Source: IIICB1 sp035968095 (GTDB lineage Bacteria > Cyanobacteriota > Cyanobacteriia > Cyanobacteriales > SIO1D9). From it: DNA of 9,142 nucleotides. A program made the translations under genes and the position numbers. This document shows, piece by piece, positions 1 to 6,302 of this stretch. The notes under the pieces are model-generated. The model saw nothing but the letters and a program-made list of their open reading frames with translations. It did not search any database and was not told the DNA's origin. Location of the stretch: the NCBI GenBank assembly GCA_035968095.1, contig JAWQFW010000215.1, forward strand, positions 1-9,142, read 5' to 3'. Each line of letters starts with the position of its first letter. Within the stretch, counting starts at the first letter, position 1.

Positions 1-29
1 TAATTACTCTCGCCCTCCCACCAACCCCT

Positions 30-3000
30 ATGCTGCAACAGCCACCCTCAACAAATACTTCATCTATCTCAAGGAATAAAAAAGTAACTACACCCAAAAA
101 CTCGATTAGTAGCGTTGCAATTCGTCGCCACATCGGAACATTGATGCTAACTTTAGCAGTAATTGTAGTTGGTGTTTTCTTTTTATTTCGCTTACAAGTA
201 GATTTATTACCATCAATTACTTATCCTCGCATTGGTTTACGAATGGACGCACCGGGAGTTTCTCCAGAAGTAGCAGTCGAGGAAATTACTAAACCTCTCG
301 AACAAGCTTTAAGTGCTACCGAAGGTGCAGTTCAAGTATATTCCCAAACTCGCGAAGGACGGATTAGTTTAGACTTATTTTTTCAGCCCGGAGGAGATAT
401 TGACCAAGCTTTAAATGATGCAACTGCGGCATTTAATCGGGTTCGAGGTAACTTACCAGATGCAGTGGAAAATAGTCGTTTATTTAAGTTCGATCCTTCT
501 CAACTTCCGGTTTATGAATTTGCTGTTAAATCTACTTCTTTAGAACCTGTAGCTTTGCGAGTGTTTACAGACGAAGAATTAAGCCGGGAATTACTTGTAG
601 TTCCTGGTGTAGCCTCGGTAAATGTTTCTGGTGGAGTTACCGAAGAAGTAAAAATTAATTTGGATTTGAAACGTTTACAAGCATTAGGTGTTAGTTTACA
701 AGACGTTTTAGACGCATTATCCGAACGGAATTTAGATGTGGCTGGGGGCAGATTAGAAGGAGAAGATACCGAACCTTTGACCCGTACTCTTGGGCGTTTT
801 CAATCAGTTCAAGAAATAAATAATTTAAGTTTAGAAGTACCAAATTCACCTTTAGGAAGAATTTATCTGCGGGATGTTGCTGAAATAATTGATGGAACCG
901 AAAATCAACGAATTTATGTGTTTCTTAACGGTGAACCAGCAGTAAAAGTTAGCGTCCAAAAACAACCAGATGCAAATACGATCGCGGTTGTGGATGCAGT
1001 GAAAAAAAGGATTGAAGAGTTGCAAGAATCAGGTTTAGTTCCTAGCGATATGGAATTGCTAGTAACTCTGGATGAATCTCGCTTTATTGAAAATTCTGTA
1101 GCTAATGTAACTACTTCTGGTTTAGTGGGAACAGGATTAGCTGCTTTTGCGGTGTTATTGTTTTTAGGTTCTCTACGTCAAACTTTAATTATTGTCATTG
1201 CTATTCCTTTGGCTACGTTAATGGCAATTATTTTAATGCAATTATTTGGTTTATCAATTAATGTTTTTAGTTTAGGTGGTTTGGCGCTGGGTGTGGGAAT
1301 TGTGGTGGATAATTCCATCGTAATGTTAGAAAATATTGCGGCAGGAATTGGAGCAGAAAATAATAAATTGCCCTCTTCTTTATCGTCACTCGAACGCGAA
1401 AATCGTTCTGTTAGTCAAAGAGGAAAAGAAGAAGTAATTTCTGCCGCGATCGCCAGTGGATCGGAAGTAGAATCGGCTTTGGTGGCTTCCACAGCGACTA
1501 ATTTAGTTGCTGTATTACCTTTTTTACTGATTGGTGGCTTCATTTCACTGCTGTTTAACGAACTAATTCTGACAATTAGTTTTGCGGTTGCGGCTTCTTT
1601 ATTAATCGCTTTAACAGTTGTCCCCATGTTAGCTTCCCGACTGCTGGGAATTCGCCGTAGCAGTGGTTTAAATCGCTTTTGGGTATTGCGAGAATTTAAC
1701 CGTCGTTTTGAGGGGATGACGCGAAACTATCAACGTTTATTAACTCAAGTAGTTCGTTATCGATTAGTCGCGATCGCGCTTTCTTTCCTAATTCTCGGTG
1801 TTGGTAGTCTCTGGATGGTAAATCAAATTCCTCAAGAAATTTTACCTGCAATTAACACAGGTCAAGCTAATTTATTCGCTCAATTTCCTCCCGGAACTAC
1901 TTTAGAAACGAACCGCCAAGTAATGGCAGAAGTAGACAAAATTATCAATCAACAACCAGAAACAGAATATGCTTTCACCTCCGTAGGCGGTTTTCTTTTT
2001 GCTAGTATTACCAGCGAAAATGTTTTGCGGAGTTCGAGTACAATTAGTTTGAAACCAAAAACAGATGTGGAAGCCTTTGTCGAAAGAGTTACGCAAGAAT
2101 TAGATAAGCTTAATTTAGTTGATATTCGCTTACGTTTATCTCCCGGTGAAGTACGCGGAATTATCTTAACCAACTCGCCAATTCGCGGTGCAGATGTTGA
2201 TATTATGCTTCAAGGAGATAACACTGAAACTCTTCAGCAAGCAGGTGGTCAAATCCTGGCAGCTTTAGACGAAAAAGCAACTCTCGCCCGGTTTCGACCT
2301 GATGCGGACTCCAAACAACCAGAAGTACAAATTCGTCCTGATTGGGAACGTTTAGCTGAATATAACTTAACCGCAGCAGATATTGGCGACACTTTACAAA
2401 CAGCAATTTTAGGGACGGTTCCTACCGAATTGCAACGTGGAACTCGGCTGGTAGATATTCGGGTTCAACTGGATCAAAAGGCGATGCAACGAGTTTCCCA
2501 ACTGGAACAATTACCTTTATTTACTGATAATAATCGTCTGATTCGTTTAGGGGAAGTTGCGGCAATTGAAAAAGGTACAGCCCCAGGCGAAATTCAACGC
2601 ATTAACCAAAAAGAAGTATTTTTAATTGCGGGAAGTTTAAGCGAAGGTGCTAGTTTAAGTGAAGCGATCGCGGAAACTAACGCCATCTTAGCCGAAATAG
2701 AACTACCTCCCGGAGTCAGAATTTTGCCCAGTACCGCCGCCGCGAGCAATCAACAAGTGCAAGAATCGTTAAAAGTTTTAGGTGGTTTAGCCGCATTTCT
2801 GGTTTTTATCGTGATGGCAGTACAGTATAACTCGTTAATCGACCCGTTAGTAATCATGTTTAGCGTTCCTCTCGCACTCGCAGGAGGAATTTTTGGATTA
2901 TATCTCACCGAAACCGCGATCGGGGCAACAGTTTTAGTCGGCGCAGTTTTGTTAGTGGGGATTGTCGTCAATAACGCGATCGTTATGGTCGAATTAGCCA

Positions 3001-3272
3001 ATCAAATTCGCGACCAATATGGAGTTAATTGCGAAACAGCAATTTTACAAGCTGCACCCCAACGTTTGCGACCAATTTTAATGACCACAATTACAACAGT
3101 GTTGGGTTTATTTCCCCTGGCGTTAGGGATTGGGGAAGGTTCGGAATTTCTGCAACCTTTAGGTGTCGTTGTCTTTTCCGGTTTATCCCTAGCCACGTTT
3201 TTAACTTTGTTAATTATTCCCTGTTTCTACGTTTTACTACACGGCTTATTTGGCAAAGGTAAAATTAGTTAA
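30..3272 (+). CDS. RND-family efflux transporter, inner-membrane pump subunit (AcrB/HAE1-like)
   Basis: Inner-membrane proton-driven export pump of the resistance-nodulation-division superfamily, which works with a membrane-fusion protein and an outer-membrane channel. The 1080 residues are slightly more than the usual 1030-1050. A polar N-terminal tail of about 35 residues precedes TM1 (about 36-54). Porter domain follows, with the family signature around 58-90 (LLPSITYPRIG, PGVSPEVAVEEITKPLE). TM2-6 lie at about 360-540, TM7 near 579-597, a second periplasmic half, then TM8-12 from about 913. Of the AcrB proton-relay residues, D407 corresponds to D427, R971 to R1012 and T978 to T1019, but D408 is N428 and K940 is N981. 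A Ser/Asn-rich insertion (about 443-466) lies between TM4 and TM5. Substrate cannot be told. No Shine-Dalgarno precedes this ATG and the frame is open to the left edge, so the true start may lie upstream. A fusion-protein gene upstream is expected but not visible. The family call is secure. Confidence 0.95.
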   Translation: MLQQPPSTNTSSISRNKKVTTPKNSISSVAIRRHIGTLMLTLAVIVVGVFFLFRLQVDLLPSITYPRIGLRMDAPGVSPEVAVEEITKPLEQALSATEGAVQVYSQTREGRISLDLFFQPGGDIDQALNDATAAFNRVRGNLPDAVENSRLFKFDPSQLPVYEFAVKSTSLEPVALRVFTDEELSRELLVVPGVASVNVSGGVTEEVKINLDLKRLQALGVSLQDVLDALSERNLDVAGGRLEGEDTEPLTRTLGRFQSVQEINNLSLEVPNSPLGRIYLRDVAEIIDGTENQRIYVFLNGEPAVKVSVQKQPDANTIAVVDAVKKRIEELQESGLVPSDMELLVTLDESRFIENSVANVTTSGLVGTGLAAFAVLLFLGSLRQTLIIVIAIPLATLMAIILMQLFGLSINVFSLGGLALGVGIVVDNSIVMLENIAAGIGAENNKLPSSLSSLERENRSVSQRGKEEVISAAIASGSEVESALVASTATNLVAVLPFLLIGGFISLLFNELILTISFAVAASLLIALTVVPMLASRLLGIRRSSGLNRFWVLREFNRRFEGMTRNYQRLLTQVVRYRLVAIALSFLILGVGSLWMVNQIPQEILPAINTGQANLFAQFPPGTTLETNRQVMAEVDKIINQQPETEYAFTSVGGFLFASITSENVLRSSSTISLKPKTDVEAFVERVTQELDKLNLVDIRLRLSPGEVRGIILTNSPIRGADVDIMLQGDNTETLQQAGGQILAALDEKATLARFRPDADSKQPEVQIRPDWERLAEYNLTAADIGDTLQTAILGTVPTELQRGTRLVDIRVQLDQKAMQRVSQLEQLPLFTDNNRLIRLGEVAAIEKGTAPGEIQRINQKEVFLIAGSLSEGASLSEAIAETNAILAEIELPPGVRILPSTAAASNQQVQESLKVLGGLAAFLVFIVMAVQYNSLIDPLVIMFSVPLALAGGIFGLYLTETAIGATVLVGAVLLVGIVVNNAIVMVELANQIRDQYGVNCETAILQAAPQRLRPILMTTITTVLGLFPLALGIGEGSEFLQPLGVVVFSGLSLATFLTLLIIPCFYVLLHGLFGKGKIS

Positions 3273-3289
3273 ATAATGACAATTTTGCT

Positions 3290-3856
3290 TTAAAAACTTT
3301 CACCTCTTGCCTCTAGGAAAGCACGAGCCATAAAAAAGCTACAAATAGATTTGGCATCAATAGCTTCCCCGGCTAAAATAGCTGCTAATAATTCTTCAGG
3401 AGACATTAAAATCACTTCAATATCTTCATCTTCATCTAAATTTAAAGGCTGATCTAATTTTTCCAAATCTTGAGCGAGAAAAGAGTAAATATATTCATCA
3501 GAATAACCGGGAGCGAGGGGAAATTTACCCAACGAAGTCCACTTTTGCGCCCGATAACCCGTTTCCTCTTCAATTTCCCGTTTAATCGTCTCTGCGGGAT
3601 CTTCATTCACTTCTACAGTACCAGCCGGAAATTCTAAAAGTCGTCCTGCTAATGCAAAGCGATACTGACGCACCAAAACCAGTTTACCCTCTGGTGTGAC
3701 AGGGACAGCCAAAGCACCGCCAGGGTGACGAATACATTCCCAGTCACCCTCAGCCTGATTCGGTAAGCGCAAACGATGGACATCAAAGCTAAATTTGCGA
3801 CCTTGGTAGAATAAGCGTTGTTGAATAATTTCTGGAGGTTCTTGACCGAGTACCAT
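3290..3856 (-). CDS. Nudix hydrolase, ADP-ribose pyrophosphatase-like
   Basis: Cytosolic Mg-dependent hydrolase of nucleoside-diphosphate-linked compounds, 188 residues, the normal length for the ADP-ribose pyrophosphatase (NudF-like) group. The Nudix box GX5EX7REUXEEXGU is fully intact at residues 79-101 (starts GTVE, ends EEETGY). A proline stands 15 residues after the box (P116, in LAPGYSDE), the spacing described for ADP-ribose pyrophosphatases. The N-terminal strand region and the PGGALAVPV segment before the box also fit that group. The ATG follows the folK stop by only 6 nt and has no clear Shine-Dalgarno, so it is probably translated from the folK mRNA by coupling. It converges on the RND gene, whose stop is 17 nt away. 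Substrate is inferred: ADP-ribose is the default, but next to folK a role on dihydroneopterin triphosphate cannot be ruled out. Confidence 0.93.
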   Translation of the reverse strand: MVLGQEPPEIIQQRLFYQGRKFSFDVHRLRLPNQAEGDWECIRHPGGALAVPVTPEGKLVLVRQYRFALAGRLLEFPAGTVEVNEDPAETIKREIEEETGYRAQKWTSLGKFPLAPGYSDEYIYSFLAQDLEKLDQPLNLDEDEDIEVILMSPEELLAAILAGEAIDAKSICSFFMARAFLEARGESF

Positions 3857-3862
3857 AGTGAG

Positions 3863-4351
3863 TTATAAACGATGGACACCAGAACAGTCTACCGCTTCTG
3901 CGAGTTTGGCGATCGCGCAATTTGTCACCGGATCGATCCAATCGGGAGCAATTTCTGCTAGAGGTACTAAAACAAACCCTCTTTCTCTCATTCGTGGGTG
4001 CGGAATTTCTAACTCTGGTGTCTCCAGAATCAAATCCTCATATAAAATTAAATCGAGATCGAGCGATCGCGCCCCCCAACGTTCCCGACGCACCCGACCA
4101 AAATTCTTTTCCACTTTCAGTAACACCTGTAACAATTCTTCAGGACTTAACTGCACTTCCAACAACAAACAACCATTCAAATAATCCGGTTGCGGTGGTC
4201 CCACTGGTACAGTTTGATACCAACTCGAAACCGATTTTAAAGCAATACCAGGAGTTTGCGCCAGCCTCTCCACAGCTTCCCTCACAATTGTCCGAGAATC
4301 ACCCAAATTACTACCAAACGCCACCGCAACTTTTTTCCCCTCTTTAACCAT
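3863..4351 (-). CDS. folK: 2-amino-4-hydroxy-6-hydroxymethyldihydropteridine diphosphokinase (HPPK)
   Basis: Transfers pyrophosphate from ATP to 6-hydroxymethyl-7,8-dihydropterin, the step before dihydropteroate synthase in folate synthesis. The 162 residues match the normal length. Visible motifs: GSNLGD (13-18), the substrate-binding YQTVPVGPPQPDYLN stretch (45-59), and RERWGARSLDLDLI (89-102), whose D98 and D100 correspond to the two Mg-binding aspartates of E. coli HPPK. PHPRM at 117-121 continues into the conserved RGFVLVPLAEIAP end. The ATG at 4351 is preferred because GAGGA sits 5 nt upstream; the frame also opens at an in-frame GTG at 4363, four codons earlier, which itself overlaps that Shine-Dalgarno. 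First gene of a probable two-gene operon with the Nudix hydrolase. The identification is firm. Confidence 0.97.
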   Translation of the reverse strand: MVKEGKKVAVAFGSNLGDSRTIVREAVERLAQTPGIALKSVSSWYQTVPVGPPQPDYLNGCLLLEVQLSPEELLQVLLKVEKNFGRVRRERWGARSLDLDLILYEDLILETPELEIPHPRMRERGFVLVPLAEIAPDWIDPVTNCAIAKLAEAVDCSGVHRL

Positions 4352-4484
4352 TCCATTCCTCACGACAGATGTATTTTCTAACTAAATTAAGCTATCAACA
4401 AATTATTAACAATTAATCCTCTCCAACATCCTATCCCCTTTAGGAAACATAAGCATAAACAACTAATAATAAATAACTAAAAAA
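4352..4484. promoter_or_regulatory. Divergent intergenic region, likely promoters for folK and the WD40 gene
   Basis: AT-rich 133 bp between two divergently transcribed genes, so it must carry at least one promoter for each side. I see no confident -35/-10 pair. Candidates are only suggestive: on the minus strand TTGATA near 4404 followed by AT-rich sequence, and on the plus strand the TAATAATAAAT stretch just before the WD40 start. The WD40 ATG is preceded by an A-rich run with no Shine-Dalgarno. No operator-like palindrome or small ORF was found. Confidence 0.35.
4357..4361 (-). promoter_or_regulatory. Shine-Dalgarno of folK
   Basis: GAGGA on the minus strand, 5 nt before the ATG at 4351. 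It decides the start of folK in favour of this ATG over the GTG at 4363. It is the only clear ribosome-binding site in the window; the other genes have weak or no SD. Confidence 0.6.
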
Positions 4485-5360
4485 ATGGAACTCGATCAAA
4501 CCCTTGGCGTTTGGCTAGCAGGACATAGAGATTACGTTTACTCCTTAGCCATAACCAGCGATAGCAAAACTTTAGTTAGTGGTAGTGCCGACAAAACTAT
4601 TCATCTTTGGGACTTAGCCACAGGCGAAGACAAAAATATTTTAACAGGTCACTCAGATTGGGTTCATACTGTTGCTATTACCCCAGATGACCAAACAATT
4701 GTTAGTGGTAGCTTCGACAACACAATTAAACTCTGGAATCTAAACACAGGAGATGAAATTCGTACTCTCACCGGACATCAAGACCGAATTTATTGTTTAG
4801 CAATTAGTCCCGACGGAAAGACAATTTATAGCGGTAGCCAAGACACCACAATTAAAGTTTGGAACCTAGAAACAGGTCAAGAAATTCAGACGATTACCGC
4901 CCCTTCAGACTGGGTTTACTCAATAGCAATTAGTCCCGAGCAAAAAACTTTAGTCGGTGGTTGTGCAGATGGGAAGATTTATCTAATCAATTCCGGAATT
5001 ATCACCGGGCATAGCGGTGCAGTAACTTCTGTAACTATTAGTCCAGATAATCAACAACTAATCAGTGGTAGTATTGACGAAACTATTAAAATTTGGAATT
5101 TAAAAACAGGTCAAGAAATTCAGACAATCAAAGCTCATCCTGAAGGTGTAACTTCTGTCGCAATTAGTCGTAATGGGCAAAAAATAATTAGTGGTGGAAA
5201 CGACAAATTAATTAAAATTTGGGATGCCAAAACAGGTAAAGAAATTGACAGTTTTGCTGGTCATTGGGATGCTGTTTTATCTGTAGCAATTAGTCCCGAC
5301 GGAAAAACTGTTGTTAGCGGTAGCCGTAACGACGTAATTAAAGTTTGGCTGATGGAATAA
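4485..5360 (+). CDS. Stand-alone seven-bladed WD40 repeat protein
   Basis: Predicted scaffold made only of WD40 repeats; 291 residues, no signal peptide, kinase, NACHT or other fused domain. Seven blades are countable by their GH (or equivalent) starts and W ends: about 13-42, 55-84, 97-126, 139-167, 175-204, 217-246 and 259-288. This gives one closed propeller, with the short N-terminal strand probably completing the last blade. Blade 4 is degenerate: AP replaces GH and the end reads KIYLIN instead of a WD/WN pair, with a shortened linker. Blade 6 has AH for GH. The blades are closely related even in DNA; a 22-bp identical stretch lies at 4870-4891 and 5104-5125. Partner unknown; such proteins are assembly platforms. 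Its stop at 5360 is directly followed by the palindromic repeat cluster. Start chosen as the only ATG before blade 1; no SD. Confidence 0.93.
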   Translation: MELDQTLGVWLAGHRDYVYSLAITSDSKTLVSGSADKTIHLWDLATGEDKNILTGHSDWVHTVAITPDDQTIVSGSFDNTIKLWNLNTGDEIRTLTGHQDRIYCLAISPDGKTIYSGSQDTTIKVWNLETGQEIQTITAPSDWVYSIAISPEQKTLVGGCADGKIYLINSGIITGHSGAVTSVTISPDNQQLISGSIDETIKIWNLKTGQEIQTIKAHPEGVTSVAISRNGQKIISGGNDKLIKIWDAKTGKEIDSFAGHWDAVLSVAISPDGKTVVSGSRNDVIKVWLME

Positions 5361-5362
5361 CA

Positions 5363-5380
5363 TAGCCCGCGAAGGGGGAA
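5363..5380 (+). repeat. Degenerate partial palindromic unit (plus type)
   Basis: Begins AGCCCGCGAAGG like the full units and then departs, so the second stem arm is broken. It starts only 2 nt after the WD40 stop codon and marks the left edge of the repeat cluster. Confidence 0.45.
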
Positions 5381-5389
5381 CCTTATCAA

Positions 5390-5452
5390 ATCAAATCTCC
5401 CAGCCCGCGAAGGCGGGCTTAGTTCGAGTAGCCGCGCCTTTAGGCGTTCGGC
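5390..5452 (+). repeat. Palindromic repeat unit 1 (plus orientation, 63 bp)
   Basis: First of two 63-bp tandem units, differing from the next at 5 positions. It has a perfect hairpin AGCCCGC-GAAG-GCGGGCT at 5402-5419, a linker with TTCGAGTAGCCGC, and a second hairpin around CGCC-TTTA-GGCG (5431-5452). Confidence 0.85.
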
Positions 5453-5515
5453 ATCAAATCTCCCAGCCCACGAAGGCGGGCTTTGCCCGTGTAGCCGCGC
5501 CTTTAGGCGTTCGGC
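5453..5515 (+). repeat. Palindromic repeat unit 2 (plus orientation, 63 bp)
   Basis: Tandem copy of unit 1. One stem position is changed (CACG for CGCG), and the linker reads GCCCGTGTAGCCGC instead of GTTCGAGTAGCCGC. The second hairpin with TTTA loop is identical to unit 1. It runs directly into the spacer shared by both inverted pairs. Confidence 0.85.
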
Positions 5516-5593
5516 TGAAAACAAAAAAATTGTTATGTACCCAATCACCTCACCCGTAAACGGGCGGCTACACGAACCAAGGCTGCCTTCGCA
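5491..5593 (+). repeat. 103-bp perfect direct repeat, left copy
   Basis: Identical base for base to 6200-6302. It includes the end of unit 2, the spacer and most of unit 3. The two copies flank tnpA in the same orientation at a 709-bp offset. Confidence 0.9.
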
Positions 5594-5610
5594 GCCTCAT
5601 TTTCGATTAG
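5552..5610 (-). repeat. Palindromic repeat unit 3 (minus orientation)
   Basis: Read on the minus strand, it has a hairpin GGCTGC-GAAG-GCAGCC (5581-5596), the core TTCGTGTAGCCGC, and the hairpin CCCG-TTTA-CGGG (5553-5564). Loops and core match units 1 and 2, but the stems have different sequences that still pair. It forms an inverted pair with unit 2 across the 36-bp spacer 5516-5551; the 11-mer CGTGTAGCCGC at 5488 has its reverse complement at 5564-5574. Confidence 0.8.
5581..5604 (+). terminator. Possible terminator hairpin downstream of the WD40 gene
   Basis: GGCTGC-CTTC-GCAGCC hairpin followed by TCATTTT on the plus strand. The T tract is short, so it is only terminator-like, and it is 220 bp past the WD40 stop. 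The hairpin is also an integral part of repeat unit 3. Confidence 0.35.
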
Positions 5611-5624
5611 CATTTAATTGCCTA

Positions 5625-5683
5625 ACCCGTAAACGGGCGGCTATGCGAACCAAGGTTGCCTTCGCAGCCTCATTTTTGATTAG
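5625..5683 (-). repeat. Palindromic repeat unit 4 (minus orientation), overlapping the tnpA stop
   Basis: Copy of unit 3 at a 73-bp period, with four differences over 59 bp. One hairpin arm reads GGTTGC (plus strand), leaving a wobble pair. The tail of the unit contains the tnpA stop codon at 5680-5682, so the 3' end of the transposase gene lies within repeat sequence. Confidence 0.8.
5654..5677 (+). terminator. Second terminator-like hairpin in repeat unit 4
   Basis: GGTTGC-CTTC-GCAGCC (one wobble pair) followed by TCATTTTT on the plus strand. A slightly better T tract than the copy in unit 3. It could stop plus-strand transcripts before they run antisense into tnpA. Confidence 0.35.
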
Positions 5684-6084
5684 ATTTCCCACTCAGATAC
5701 AAGTGACTTTTGCTGATGATGTAACTCTTGATTTCTAATATAATTAGCGACTTGATCGATGTTATATTTACTAACAGTAAATGCGCCGTAACCGCCTTGC
5801 CATTTGAAAAACTCATTCGGCTTAAGTTTATGAGTCACTAAATGAGAAGAACTACCCTTAACTTTATTCATCAACTCAGAAATCGTCAAAGTAGGAGGAA
5901 AACTGGTTAACAAATGAAAGTGATCTTCAGTACCGCCGATCGCGATCGCGTAACCTTTCAATTGCTTACACTGGTTAACAATTGCACCATAAACTACCTC
6001 TCGAATATCCAACGAAACCAAAGGCAACCTATCCCAAGTACCCCAAACACAATGTAAATACAACTGGGTATAATTTCGGTGCAT
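5680..6084 (-). CDS. tnpA: IS200/IS605-family Y1 (HUH) transposase
   Basis: Single-strand-specific transposase that cuts and rejoins DNA at hairpins through a covalent phosphotyrosine link. The 134 residues look full length. The HUH motif is intact (H55-F-H57 in EDHFHLL). The catalytic tyrosine is Y115 in NYIRNQ, with Q119 four residues on, the same Y-x3-Q spacing as in IS608 TnpA (Y127, Q131). The FKWQGGYGAFTVS segment (93-105) is characteristic of the family. Start: ATG at 6084 is preferred because family similarity begins there (MHRNYTQLYLH); a TTG at 6108 would add 8 residues. GGAG lies only 1 nt before the ATG, so initiation is probably poor, as is usual for these tightly limited transposases. 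No tnpB accompanies it. Palindromic repeats flank both sides and its stop lies in one. It could equally be classed as a REP-associated (RAYT-like) transposase; activity is not proven. Confidence 0.93.
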   Translation of the reverse strand: MHRNYTQLYLHCVWGTWDRLPLVSLDIREVVYGAIVNQCKQLKGYAIAIGGTEDHFHLLTSFPPTLTISELMNKVKGSSSHLVTHKLKPNEFFKWQGGYGAFTVSKYNIDQVANYIRNQELHHQQKSLVSEWEI

Positions 6085-6130
6085 ACTCCGATAATTTTCG
6101 CTAGCCAAATCAAAAATATATCATACTCCC

Positions 6131-6156
6131 TCCCAGCCCACCAAATCAGACTTAGC
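6131..6156 (+). repeat. Decayed palindromic unit (plus type) upstream of tnpA
   Basis: Starts TCCCAGCCCAC exactly like unit 2 and then keeps about 8 of the next 13 positions, mostly with G to A changes, so the stem is lost. It looks like an old copy. Confidence 0.45.
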
Positions 6157-6161
6157 CCCTA

Positions 6162-6224
6162 GTAAAATCTCCCAGCCCGCGAATGCGGGCTTAGTTCGAG
6201 TAGCCGCGCCTTTAGGCGTTCGGC
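6162..6224 (+). repeat. Palindromic repeat unit 6 (plus orientation)
   Basis: Nearly identical to unit 1, including the GTTCGAGTAGCCGC linker; within 6166-6224 the one change is in the first hairpin loop (GAAT instead of GAAG, 6174-6191), with both stem arms intact. It is followed by the same spacer that follows unit 2 on the other side of tnpA. Confidence 0.85.
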
Positions 6225-6302
6225 TGAAAACAAAAAAATTGTTATGTACCCAATCACCTCACCCGTAAACGGGCGGCTACACGAACCAAGGCTGCCTTCG
6301 CA
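6200..6302 (+). repeat. 103-bp perfect direct repeat, right copy
   Basis: Identical to 5491-5593. It ends within the first arm-loop-arm of the terminal hairpin, 5 bp before the histidine-kinase stop codon. Confidence 0.9.
6261..6302 (-). repeat. Palindromic repeat unit 7 (minus orientation), truncated
   Basis: Same as unit 3 but cut off after GGCTGCCTTCGCA, so the last three bases of the hairpin arm and the tail are missing. It forms the inverted partner of unit 6 across the shared spacer. The truncation point abuts the 3' end of the histidine-kinase gene. Confidence 0.75.

Noticed and set aside
3273..3289. Bidirectional terminator between the RND and Nudix genes
   Set aside because: Only 17 bp, AT-rich, with no stem that I can see.
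3858..4347. Two plus-strand open frames of 108 and 141 codons
   Set aside because: Fully antisense to folK, whose motifs are unmistakable; composition is low-complexity and unlike a protein family I know.
5261..5548. Minus-strand open frame with repeated peptide AERLKARL
   Set aside because: It arises from the 63-bp tandem period, which is a multiple of three, and runs into the WD40 gene on the opposite strand. Repeat hairpins explain it better than a protein; no start signal.
5390..5683. CRISPR array
   Set aside because: Units occur in both orientations, contain two hairpins each, and lack regular unique spacers or nearby cas genes.
5535..5738. Plus-strand 67-codon open frame
   Set aside because: Made of repeat units 3-4 plus antisense of tnpA; no independent support.
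6131..6224. Typical IS605 tnpB or its remnant next to tnpA
   Set aside because: No TnpB-like sequence on either strand between tnpA and the kinase gene; only repeats are there.
6200..6302. Factor-independent terminator of the kinase gene
   Set aside because: The hairpins downstream of its stop are not followed by a close T tract; the T run at 6231-6240 (minus strand) is about 30 nt past the nearest stem.
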